In this document: one piece after another, positions 25,203 to 33,284 of the stretch | Numbering within the stretch: the first letter of the stretch is position 1 | Layout: the number at the start of each line of letters is the position of its first letter | From: Rufibacter sediminis | GTDB taxonomy: Bacteria > Bacteroidota > Bacteroidia > Cytophagales > Hymenobacteraceae | Assembly: GCF_014269285.1 (NCBI RefSeq) | Contig: NZ_JACOAF010000011.1 | Location: forward strand, 1-64,000 | Direction of reading: 5' to 3' | DNA: 64,000 nt | Translations under genes and position numbers: made by a program | The notes under the pieces: generated by a model | Seen by the model: only the letters and a program-made list of their open reading frames with translations | Told to the model about the DNA's origin: nothing | Database searches by the model: none

Positions 25203-26189
25203 TTATAGCGCCATCTCGGCGATGTGGTGAAAGGCTTTCTGGTCGGCCTTGAACCGCTCGTTAATACTCAAGGCCGATTTCCCATTGAACAGGGCATAGT
25301 TGGCGGCATTGTACAAAAGCCATAGGTTCGCTTCGGCCTGCAACTCCTTTTCCTCGAACCGCAACCGCTCCCCGGCCAAAGAAGCCAGTTTCTTCGGCAA
25401 CCCCGCCTGGAGGATGACTTTCTGGACGTCTGCCTCCGTGGGGACGGGCACTTCCACCAATCTTTGGTAAATAGTGCCGGTGACCGAGTGGCGTTGGGCG
25501 GTGAAATTTTCCAGGATCTGGGCAAGGTGCTCTTTGAAAAACGTCAGGTTCAATCCTTTGTGGAGGAACGTCTCGGCCAGGATCCTTTCCTCTTTCCGGA
25601 TCCGTTCGATCGTGACGTGCTCCTCATTTTCCTGCAAGGCATCCCGGTACTTTTTAGGTTGGCCGTTCGCGAGCCAATGAAAATACTCCTCATACCCCAT
25701 AAACTCGTCGGCCCATCCCATCAGCCCGTTGGCGCAGATCTGCCGGTAATAGGAAACCTTTACTTTTTCCTCGTTGGTGGATTCAATGGAGGAGCCCTGA
25801 ATGGTAAAGGGGCTTTTTCCGGTGTAGGAATTCGTGATGATCAGGTTCTTGTAGATGCGCTCGGGGCCTACGTTCAGGCTGTCCGGTAACACGATGTTGA
25901 TCCCGAAATCCCCCAGCGGAGTAAAGCGGGCATCGAGGAGATACTCGGGGGCCACGCTGTTGACCACCTCCCGCAGCAACGCATTGGGGATCAAGGTGTA
26001 TTCATCACTTTGCAAGGCAAAGACGTGCTGCGTGCCATCAGGCATAGCGCCCACGATCGCCCGTTGCCGGTCGGAGGGCAACAGCCTGTACGATTCGGGT
26101 AATAGAACCTGCAGTTTCTCTTCCCTAACCGGGAAACAGAGTTGTTCCCAGGAAGTTGATCTTTCGAGAGGTGCGCTTTGGGTTGTCAT
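25203..26189 (-). CDS. DUF932 family plasmid/phage-type protein
   Basis: The 328-residue protein has the DUF932 layout: an N-terminal strand-rich part ('HVFALQSDEYTLIPNALLRE'), the central 'DFGINIVLPDSLNV' and 'YKNLIITNSYTGKSPFTIQG', the characteristic 'YRQICANGLMGW', and a helical C-terminus ending 'ADQKAFHHIAEMAL'. Such proteins are frequent on plasmids, phages and ICEs. Their function is unknown; some are linked to single-strand DNA or replication. The promoter region shares the double palindrome found before the RadC-like gene, 48 bp from the start codon. Confidence 0.85.
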   Translation of the reverse strand: MTTQSAPLERSTSWEQLCFPVREEKLQVLLPESYRLLPSDRQRAIVGAMPDGTQHVFALQSDEYTLIPNALLREVVNSVAPEYLLDARFTPLGDFGINIVLPDSLNVGPERIYKNLIITNSYTGKSPFTIQGSSIESTNEEKVKVSYYRQICANGLMGWADEFMGYEEYFHWLANGQPKKYRDALQENEEHVTIERIRKEERILAETFLHKGLNLTFFKEHLAQILENFTAQRHSVTGTIYQRLVEVPVPTEADVQKVILQAGLPKKLASLAGERLRFEEKELQAEANLWLLYNAANYALFNGKSALSINERFKADQKAFHHIAEMAL

Positions 26190-26583
26190 GGTCTTGGGGT
26201 TTTAAGTACAATTGGTAAACCGTTTCCTATACTATATATACGTTTTGTATAAAAATAAAGATACTTTACGTATGTATTTATTTACCCACAGCATCTTAGA
26301 CCCCTAACTTTTCCCCCTTTGCTTTCTTTTGATTTCCCCCTGCTTATCAGCGTACTACCTAAATAAAAGCCAACCCCTACCTTGCTTTGTATCTGATTTG
26401 GAAGGATAGACCAGATAGATTCAGGGTTAGAAGCCTGGAGGAAAATCTGGGGAGCAGATTTGTCGTTATGACCGAAGCAAAGCGTCCGCTGGAAAGGGTT
26501 CGACCGGTAGGGAGCCTCCCCCTTCACAAAAAAACCAAACCCGTTTCCGGATCTGGTTTTCGCTGTTTGCCCAGCGGTGAGGT
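26190..26583. other. Intergenic region carrying the DUF932 promoter
   Basis: The first 100 bp hold the operator described separately. The remainder, up to the stop codon of the Toprim gene, shows no gene or clear hairpin. Confidence 0.4.
26238..26273 (-). promoter_or_regulatory. Double-palindrome operator/promoter of the DUF932 gene
   Basis: ATAC-N5-GTAT palindromes lie at 26238-26250 and 26261-26273, with centres 23 bp apart. The distal site overlaps TATCTTTA on the minus strand, a near match to the -7 element. The flanking sequence, including the A-rich spacer and a TATATATA tract, also matches the element before the RadC-like gene. Confidence 0.65.
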
Positions 26584-28203
26584 CTACCGTTTGTGGCTTA
26601 CGCGGGAGATTTTCTCCTTGGTGTTCGCGGGGCCGTCTACTGGTTTATTCTTCCGCACTACTTCTTTGTTTTCCCGGTCCGATACTCCCTCCCCTTTCTT
26701 CTCCATCTGTAGAATCTGTTGGCTCTCCTCATTCTCTTTCCCCAACCCGAAGGTTTTCTGGAGCTGTTCGTAGCGCCCTGGCTGCAGAACCACGAACTTC
26801 AGATCGTCCTGCGTCAGCTTTTCCCCTGGGCTCTTTTTCAGGTCATTTCTATTGATGTCCGCCAGCAACTCCGGGTTTTTATGGATGGCTTTGATCAGCT
26901 TCAGATCCTCGTTATAGTCATTCAAGACGGCCTTCTCGATCTTTATATTTTTCTCCAACCCTGCCGCTGACACCAACGCCTGGTTGAACTGGTGGAGCGC
27001 GAAGAAAGTAGTCGGAATCTCCACGATAAATTGATTCCCGGTCAGGTTGAATTTGATTTTATCCTTCTCCAACTCGTTTTTGACGACGTTCCCGATTCCT
27101 TCCTTCCGGAGTTCCTCGTCGATTTGCGCATGGTACGGCTGCAGGGCCCGCATCAGCCGGTCGGCCAGCTCCACGAGAGCCCCAGGTTCTGTCTGGAGGC
27201 TGGAGAAAGCCAGCTTAAAGATGTTTTTGGGGTTTGCCAACCGTTGGGAGGGGAATTGTTCGGCAGCCAGTTCCCGCAGGAACATCAGATCGTAGTAGGC
27301 CCCTTTCTGGTCATTGTCATTGGCCGCCACGTACTTAAAATCAGGGCCCGTGTTGCCTTTGGCTTTCAGCTCCTTGATGGTTTGGATCTGGTGGCTGGTC
27401 AGGTTCCCCCCGTAGGAAACGAACAGGGTATTTTGCGGTTGCCGGAGTTCCCGGTAGCTTAGGGCGTCCACCGCACTTTCCACCAGCACGATCCGGTCCA
27501 GCTTTTGGGGCATGTTGGAGTGCCAGACCCCGTTGCTCCGGTCGGAGCCTTCCGCGTGGGCCTTGTAGTCCCTGTTTCGGATCTCCAGGCCCACCATCCG
27601 GGTGTCATGGGCCAAGTGGTAGGGAAACGCCACGTTGGTGTAGACGGGTCCCGGTTTGGCCGGATCCTGGTACTGCACATTGTAGATACGCCCGATGAAT
27701 TCCGGTTTCTCCAGGGTTTCCAGGGAGATCCCCCTTTCCCGGAAGAAATCTTTTTTATAAAGTGGTTTGAGTTGGTAGTAGTCGATCAGAAAGGGATGCG
27801 CCTCGATGTTGTGGAGGGTTCCGGTATCCACCAACTGTCGGTTCCGCTGCCTGGCCGGTTCCGGCAGTTTAAGGTAATTGTACAGGATGGAATTCACGTT
27901 GGCGTTTTCGTTCCGGTTGCTGTTTTGCGGAAACAGGGTGCCCAGCCTCCTTTTCACGAAATGGATCAGGCTGCCTTTGTCCGTGTCATCCTCGGGGTTC
28001 CAATACCCTTGGTTCCCCGGGTTTGCCGGGTTGAGGATGATAATCCGGTCATTGGTTTGCGGGTTGAAGAAAACCGGGGTTCGGGAACCCTTTTTCACCT
28101 CATGGTGGTAACCGTTGGCAGTGGCCAGCTCGATGATGGAGATTTCCCGGCGGAAGTCCTCAAAGCTTTTGGCATCCGGGTATTTACTTCTGAAATCCTC
28201 CAT
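26584..28203 (-). CDS. Toprim-domain protein (primase-like), 539 aa
   Basis: The N-terminal part resembles the DUF3991/CHC2-like region of mobile-element primases ('VKKGSRTPVFFNPQTNDRII', 'GNQGYWNPEDDTDKGSLIHF'). The Toprim domain follows at about residues 235-315, with the catalytic Glu in 'IVLVESAVDALSYRE', the glycine-rich 'LFVSYGGNLTSHQ' and the acidic motif 'AANDNDQKGAYYD'. The C-terminal third is not recognised. No helicase motif is present. It is probably a DNA primase acting on the transferred strand, a usual component of Bacteroidetes conjugative elements. It lies in the same orientation as the DUF3945 gene 85 bp upstream. Confidence 0.82.
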   Translation of the reverse strand: MEDFRSKYPDAKSFEDFRREISIIELATANGYHHEVKKGSRTPVFFNPQTNDRIIILNPANPGNQGYWNPEDDTDKGSLIHFVKRRLGTLFPQNSNRNENANVNSILYNYLKLPEPARQRNRQLVDTGTLHNIEAHPFLIDYYQLKPLYKKDFFRERGISLETLEKPEFIGRIYNVQYQDPAKPGPVYTNVAFPYHLAHDTRMVGLEIRNRDYKAHAEGSDRSNGVWHSNMPQKLDRIVLVESAVDALSYRELRQPQNTLFVSYGGNLTSHQIQTIKELKAKGNTGPDFKYVAANDNDQKGAYYDLMFLRELAAEQFPSQRLANPKNIFKLAFSSLQTEPGALVELADRLMRALQPYHAQIDEELRKEGIGNVVKNELEKDKIKFNLTGNQFIVEIPTTFFALHQFNQALVSAAGLEKNIKIEKAVLNDYNEDLKLIKAIHKNPELLADINRNDLKKSPGEKLTQDDLKFVVLQPGRYEQLQKTFGLGKENEESQQILQMEKKGEGVSDRENKEVVRKNKPVDGPANTKEKISRVSHKR

Positions 28204-28288
28204 AAGAATAGAGTAAGAATGGATAAAGGAAAGGGGGAAGTAGTCTAGACCGATCGTTTTCGCGCCGGGCAGGCAGCCCCAGCGCGGG

Positions 28289-29878
28289 TTACAGTTTTGG
28301 CCCCCTTCTTTTGGCAGCCTTCGGTTCCGGCTCCTGCTGCTGCTCTCTTTTCACGGGGTCGGTGTGCTTCACCGTTTCGGCTTTGTTCCCCTCTTTGTTG
28401 GCGGCCACGGGAATTTTATGTTCCGGTGGGAGGATTTGGTGGACCGAGGTGGCGGGCAAAGGGCGGAAAGAGAAACCCTTTTTGGCGGGATCGATTTGCA
28501 CGGTGGCCGAAAACTCCTGGTTCTTCTCGTCTTTCATCCCGGCGATGGGGGTAGGCTTGCCTTGCTCCAGGGATTTCTTTTGCTCGTCGGTCAACAGGAC
28601 CCCCTTCAACGTATTCGGGATCTTGATCCGGTCGGCCCGGACGGCCACCAGTTCCTGGGTATCCCGGTCTACCCCGATATAGGCTTGGAATTCCTTGTTG
28701 GTGGACCTATCGGTGAGGGTTACCTGTTTGTTCAGGTTTCCGCCTTCCTTCAGGTTTTGCCGGTCTTCGGGGGAAAACGCATAGCCCAGGTAGGTCTTGG
28801 GGATATCCAGGTGGGCCCGAACGCCATGGAACACAAAGGTCGGCTTTCCGGAGGGGTCTTCCGCCAACCGGAACTTTCCGTCGAGGGACACTTTCACGCC
28901 CCCTAAGTCCCCTTTCAGCCCTTGGAGCAGGGAGGTCTTTTCCCCATTCAGAAGCTTGGTTAGATTATCGGTTTTTTCCAACAGATCCTTCGTGAGACCT
29001 AGTTTCTCGGCATCTTTCCAATTGATGTCCTCCGGGTTGAATTTTGTTTTCTGCATGTCTAATGTTTTGTCATAGGATGGTTGGGCAGCCTTAGGCAGGC
29101 CCTCGTCGATCTCGGAAGATCCTACCGCATCATTCTTTACGAAGGAAACCATGTTCCTGAAATCCTGTCGTAACGTTGTCTTTGGACTACCGTCCTCCCC
29201 TTTGATCAAAAGGGCCATGTTACTAAGATTCTGCCGCCAGGTCAGCTTACCCGTGTCCTCCTCCGGGTATTGCCACCTATCCTTTTTCCCCTTCAACACA
29301 AAGGAGTTATTCCCTTCCGGGTCATGGGGTAGCTTTTCCAGCAGTTGTTGCTGCCTGTCGTCCGGAAGATAAACAAAGGCCCTTTCCGTGGGATCGGTCA
29401 TCCCGGAGGTCCCGGTTTTGCCTTCCAGGGGTTTACCCCCTTTGGTCAGATCGGCTTTCACCTCCGGCCAGCGCTCCTTTATTTCCCGGGCCGCGGTACC
29501 GGGCGATTTGGAAACCGGTGCCGCCAACCCTTCTAAAGAATCGGAAGTACCGTAATTGTTTTTGAAATTAATAATAAAGTTACCCAGAAACCCTTTGTGG
29601 GGAATTATTTCAAAAACGGGGGCCTCCGCTTTCCTGGAGGAAGAGGGATTAGGGAGCCCTGTTTTTCCCTGGGGATCCTTCCCGAGGAGGTGGACCTCCC
29701 CCGTTTCTTTGCTCAAGGTGAAAAGGTGCTGGGGGGATTCCCCTGGGTGCTGAACGTTTCCCTCGGCTTTGTTAGGTTCCTCTTCCAGGCCGGATATCGC
29801 TTCCCTGCCCTTCGTCACCCCGCGTTCCCCGAGGTCCTTATTTCCTATCCCCATCAGGGGCGATGCTGTCGTTGCCAT
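28289..29878 (-). CDS. DUF3945/DUF4099-type mobile-element protein, 529 aa
   Basis: The recognisable part is about residues 290-480: 'INWKDAEKLGLTKDLLEKT' and 'LTKLLNGEKTSLL', then 'PKTYLGYAFSPEDRQNLKEG' and 'QVTLTDRSTNKEFQAYIGVD', and 'GVLLTDEQKKSLEQGKPTPI' with 'GMKDEKNQEFSATVQID'. These repeated 'L.eeq...L..G' units are typical of DUF3945/DUF4099 proteins carried by Bacteroidetes conjugative elements. The N-terminal 280 residues are low in conservation and the tail is basic ('PKAAKRRGPKL'). The molecular role is unknown. Confidence 0.75.
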   Translation of the reverse strand: MATTASPLMGIGNKDLGERGVTKGREAISGLEEEPNKAEGNVQHPGESPQHLFTLSKETGEVHLLGKDPQGKTGLPNPSSSRKAEAPVFEIIPHKGFLGNFIINFKNNYGTSDSLEGLAAPVSKSPGTAAREIKERWPEVKADLTKGGKPLEGKTGTSGMTDPTERAFVYLPDDRQQQLLEKLPHDPEGNNSFVLKGKKDRWQYPEEDTGKLTWRQNLSNMALLIKGEDGSPKTTLRQDFRNMVSFVKNDAVGSSEIDEGLPKAAQPSYDKTLDMQKTKFNPEDINWKDAEKLGLTKDLLEKTDNLTKLLNGEKTSLLQGLKGDLGGVKVSLDGKFRLAEDPSGKPTFVFHGVRAHLDIPKTYLGYAFSPEDRQNLKEGGNLNKQVTLTDRSTNKEFQAYIGVDRDTQELVAVRADRIKIPNTLKGVLLTDEQKKSLEQGKPTPIAGMKDEKNQEFSATVQIDPAKKGFSFRPLPATSVHQILPPEHKIPVAANKEGNKAETVKHTDPVKREQQQEPEPKAAKRRGPKL

Positions 29879-30003
29879 GGCTCTAATTTTTTAAGGTAAA
29901 AAAATCAACTGGCCGAAAGAAAGACACAAGTTATTCACCACATGAATAAACGGCCGTATTTTTTGCTGTTATAATTCATATTACGAATAATTTAAAAAAT
30001 GGC

Positions 30004-30741
30004 ATGACGTTTTACTTAAAATATGCTGCGTTCGCCTTGCTCGGGCTGGGGAAGCTGCAAGGTCAGGCCCAATCTTTCCCGGTTCCCCAGGATTCTTTGC
30101 CCTGGGAGAAGAAATCGGAGGCGGAAAAACGCCGGGCCTCCTTGCTTTGGCTGCGAAAAATGGCCCTGCAGGAAGAGATCACCCGCATAACGGAGGATCT
30201 ATTAAGGCAATCGGCCACCTACGGCGAAGTGTTGCACCTCCTCCGGATCTCCCGGTTTGATGCCCGGCTCCTCCGGACGATTCCCAGCCTGGTGCCGCTC
30301 AAGCATTCGTCGGTTAAGGATTTCAGGGTTAGCTCCCGGTTCGGGTACCGGAAGCATCCGGTGAAGGACGCGGTTCTTTTCCATGGGGGGATTGACATAC
30401 CGGCTCCGAACGGCACCCCGGTGTATGCCGTGGCTGATGCGGTTGTTTCCCAGTCCGTATCCCTCCATGCCTCGCTGGGGAACTTCGTGCAGCTGGACCA
30501 TCGGAATGGGTTCTCCACGGTCTACGGCCATCTGCTCCGGTTTATCGTCTCCCCGGGACAACCCGTGCAGCAGGGACAGGTGGTGGGCTATGTGGGGCAG
30601 ACGGGTCTGGGTACGGGGAATCACCTGCATTACATTGTCGTCAAAAACGGGCAGGCCCTGGACCCCCTGCCTTTCTGCTTTTTGATGTACGAGAAGTTCA
30701 GGGCGGAAGCAGGCACCCCCTATTCCAGACGCTCAAAATAA
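30004..30741 (+). CDS. M23 family metallopeptidase (secreted)
   Basis: A signal peptide (about residues 1-22, 'YAAFALLGLGKLQGQAQS') leads into a helical segment and a LytM/M23 domain (about 105-225). The zinc ligands and catalytic residues are visible: 'FHGGIDIPAPNGTPV' (His and Asp), 'TVYGHL' and 'GNHLHYIV' (His-x-His). It would cut peptidoglycan cross-bridges in the periplasm. In the setting of a conjugative element it could open the wall for the transfer machine. It is divergent from the DUF3945 gene and its end overlaps the convergent HTH gene by 22 bp. Confidence 0.88.
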   Translation: MTFYLKYAAFALLGLGKLQGQAQSFPVPQDSLPWEKKSEAEKRRASLLWLRKMALQEEITRITEDLLRQSATYGEVLHLLRISRFDARLLRTIPSLVPLKHSSVKDFRVSSRFGYRKHPVKDAVLFHGGIDIPAPNGTPVYAVADAVVSQSVSLHASLGNFVQLDHRNGFSTVYGHLLRFIVSPGQPVQQGQVVGYVGQTGLGTGNHLHYIVVKNGQALDPLPFCFLMYEKFRAEAGTPYSRRSK

Positions 30742-31082
30742 GAATCCAGGTTTTCCACCTTGTCTTCCGGCCTTAGCCGGGGGGAAAACATGGAATTGTC
30801 CTCCGCCAGAATATAATTCAGGTTGAAGTCCTGCTTCAGGTAGTAATTCAGGAGCACCAGCAGGTTTTCCACCGTTCCCCTGCCGGCGGATTCCAGCCGC
30901 TGGATGTTGCCTTGGTTTAAATCCAGCTCCTTGGCCAACCGCATCTGGGTTAGTTTCGGCTTGATGGACGTGCGGATCTCCAGCAGCCTCTTCCCGACGA
31001 GGGCCTGAAACGCTGCCGTATCCATGGGGACACCCGTATCGCCGGGCGGTATATGCTCTGATGCTTCCTCAATATGCTCCAT
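30720..31082 (-). CDS. XRE-family HTH regulator, 120 aa
   Basis: A helix-turn-helix is visible at about residues 30-80: 'KRLLEIRTSIKPKLTQMRLA' then 'KELDLNQGNIQRLESAGRG' with the downstream 'TVENLLVLLNYYLKQ' helix typical of XRE repressors. Its ATG overlaps the stop codon of mobC (TAATG), so it is translationally coupled to the mobilisation genes and may regulate them. It is also a candidate for the factor binding the shared operators at 20424 and 26238. Confidence 0.82.
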   Translation of the reverse strand: MEHIEEASEHIPPGDTGVPMDTAAFQALVGKRLLEIRTSIKPKLTQMRLAKELDLNQGNIQRLESAGRGTVENLLVLLNYYLKQDFNLNYILAEDNSMFSPRLRPEDKVENLDSYFERLE

Positions 31083-33103
31083 TATGTTTGTTTAGATGCT
31101 GGTGCCGGGGCTTCTGCCGTTAACCTGGCAAGCTCCGCCCGGACGAGGTCTGCTATATCGGCTTTGATTTGCAGGTAGTTTTTTTGGATGATCTCCTCCA
31201 TGCGGTCTCTCCCGGTTTCATCCGTGAAGTTAGTGATAACCGGGATTTCCTGGTACCTACGTTCCTCTTCCTGCACTGCCTTGACATCGATCTTGATTTT
31301 CCCGTGGAATACCTTTTGGGTGATTTCCTGGCCCATGTTATCCGCCACCGCCCCGACGAACATCCCCTGGGACAGGTTGGCGATCTTACTGGCCGGGATC
31401 ATGCTGTCTAATTGGGTCGAGGTAGAGGAAGAGGTGGAATCCCGGCTGACGGAGACGCTTTGGCGCTTCTGCAGGATCCGGCCGAACCGCTCCGAGAGCT
31501 GCTTGGCGCTGTCCCCTACCACCTGTCCCGAGAAGATGTTCCCGATGGTGTTCTTGATGACCGTGGCCTCTGCCCGGCCGTAATCCCTTTCCAATTGGGA
31601 AAAGTCCTGGAACCCCAACAGGGTGCTCACCTTATTGCTTCTGGCGGTGGCAATCAGGTTATCCAGCCCTTTGAAGTAGATGGTCGGCAGCTCATCGATG
31701 ATGACGGAGCTTTTCAGCTTGTGTTTCTGGTTGATCAGTTTGATGATCCGGGCATTGTACAGCCCCAGCGCTGCCCCGTAAATGGCTTGCCGGTCAGGGT
31801 TGTTGCCTACGCACAGGACTTTCGGGGCCTGGGGGTTATTCAGGTCCAGCGTGAAGTCATTGCCGCTCATGACCCAGTAGAGCTGTGGGGAGGCCAGCCG
31901 GGACAAGGGGATCCGGGCACTGGCGATCTGGCCTTCCAGCTGTTCCATGGCCCCTCCCTCGAAGGCGGAGACGAAGGGTTTGACATAGTTCTCTATCTCC
32001 GGGTAACTCCCCAGGATCGGGAAGATCTCCTCGTACTTCCGGCTCAGGAACTCGATGGCGTGGGGGAACGTACAGTACTTGCCGTTCTCGTACAGCCGCA
32101 GGAACCAAATGATGGCCGCCAGGAAGTTGATCGGGGATTCCACGAAAAACTCCCCCTGCTTCTCAATCCACTTCTTGTTCAGGTTGAGCATGATGGTATA
32201 GGAGCTCTCGTAGGCATCGATGATATCGCTCATCATGGAGGGCAGAAGCGGATTACACCGGTGGCTCTTGGCCGGGTTGTCGAAATTGATGACGTAAAAG
32301 GAGGGCTTCACGGGGTACTTGTCGTAGTTCCGCAGAAGGGTGTTGTAGGCGATGCGGGAGAGATCATCGAACTTATAGTCGTAGATGTACATGGCGAATC
32401 CCTTGGCGATGTGCTGCCGGATGAACTGGTTGACCACCGCGAAGGACTTACCGGAACCGGGCGTTCCGGTGACCCCGGTGGCCCGGAAGGGATTGACGAC
32501 GTTGATCCACCCTTTTCTTTTTTTCCCCTTCCATTGGTACTCCGTGGGCAGGTTGACCGAAAACTCATTTTCCAGCAACCCCTCCTCTTGGGGAAACGAT
32601 TCGTTTTCGGCATTGAAGATGTCCTGCATCAGGTCCAAGTGGAATAGCCGGGTCAGGTAATTCCCGCCCTTCAGCAGCAGCAGGTAGCCAAGGACCAGGG
32701 TACCGATGTAAAGAAGGGTAGGGAGGGCCAAAAGGGGGAAGAGACGCACCAGCAGGTCAGGGGCGAAAAACAGCAAGGAACCCAGAAGCACGTAGAAACC
32801 GATGCTTTTCCCGGAGACTTTCTCTGATTTGACGCCTTTGGTACCAAAGCAGGAGATTCCCAGCAGCAGGAGACCGGCCAGTTTGGAATAGAGGGGCTCG
32901 GAGAAAAAACCGCTTCCTTTCGCCAGCTTCAGCAAAACGGAATCCAGGAAAGGGACCGTCCAGCTGTTAGACTGAAAAGCGGAATAGCAAAACCAGTACA
33001 CGTGGATCCCGAGTAATAAAATACTGAGGAACCGGGTGAAGTCCATCAGCTTGGATAAGGCTCTTTGATCTTCGTGCATCTGCTCAAAAAGGGTAAGGTC
33101 CAA
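31082..33103 (-). CDS. mobC: Type IV coupling protein MobC (YWFCY-domain, VirD4/TraG-like ATPase)
   Basis: The protein recruits the relaxosome to the transfer channel. The N-terminus has the diagnostic 'YWFCY' motif in the first of several membrane segments (about residues 20-165). The ATPase part has Walker A 'GTPGSGKSFAVVNQF' (about 215-229) and Walker B 'SSVIIDELPTIYF', then 'STLLGFQDFSQLERDYGR'. At 673 residues it is the normal length for Bacteroidetes MobC. It follows the relaxase gene on the same strand with a 181-bp gap that holds a small inverted repeat (ATATAG at 33163, CTATAT at 33176). Confidence 0.93.
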   Translation of the reverse strand: MDLTLFEQMHEDQRALSKLMDFTRFLSILLLGIHVYWFCYSAFQSNSWTVPFLDSVLLKLAKGSGFFSEPLYSKLAGLLLLGISCFGTKGVKSEKVSGKSIGFYVLLGSLLFFAPDLLVRLFPLLALPTLLYIGTLVLGYLLLLKGGNYLTRLFHLDLMQDIFNAENESFPQEEGLLENEFSVNLPTEYQWKGKKRKGWINVVNPFRATGVTGTPGSGKSFAVVNQFIRQHIAKGFAMYIYDYKFDDLSRIAYNTLLRNYDKYPVKPSFYVINFDNPAKSHRCNPLLPSMMSDIIDAYESSYTIMLNLNKKWIEKQGEFFVESPINFLAAIIWFLRLYENGKYCTFPHAIEFLSRKYEEIFPILGSYPEIENYVKPFVSAFEGGAMEQLEGQIASARIPLSRLASPQLYWVMSGNDFTLDLNNPQAPKVLCVGNNPDRQAIYGAALGLYNARIIKLINQKHKLKSSVIIDELPTIYFKGLDNLIATARSNKVSTLLGFQDFSQLERDYGRAEATVIKNTIGNIFSGQVVGDSAKQLSERFGRILQKRQSVSVSRDSTSSSTSTQLDSMIPASKIANLSQGMFVGAVADNMGQEITQKVFHGKIKIDVKAVQEEERRYQEIPVITNFTDETGRDRMEEIIQKNYLQIKADIADLVRAELARLTAEAPAPASKQT

Positions 33104-33284
33104 TCAAATTTCGGGGCAGTGAGTCGTGTTAGGTTCCGGGGAAGGTCAGCCCCAAGGCAAATATATAGATTCCGACTATATGTACGGCCCCACCCCGACG
33201 AGAAAAGGCGGGAAAAAGACCCCATTCTTCCAGAGGGTATACGGGCAAGCCCTATTCATGGGATGAATAATAATCACCAAGGGT

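Noticed and set aside
31412-32647. 411-codon open frame antisense to mobC
   Set aside because: mobC is unmistakable on the other strand with Walker motifs. The antisense frame has no recognisable protein features.
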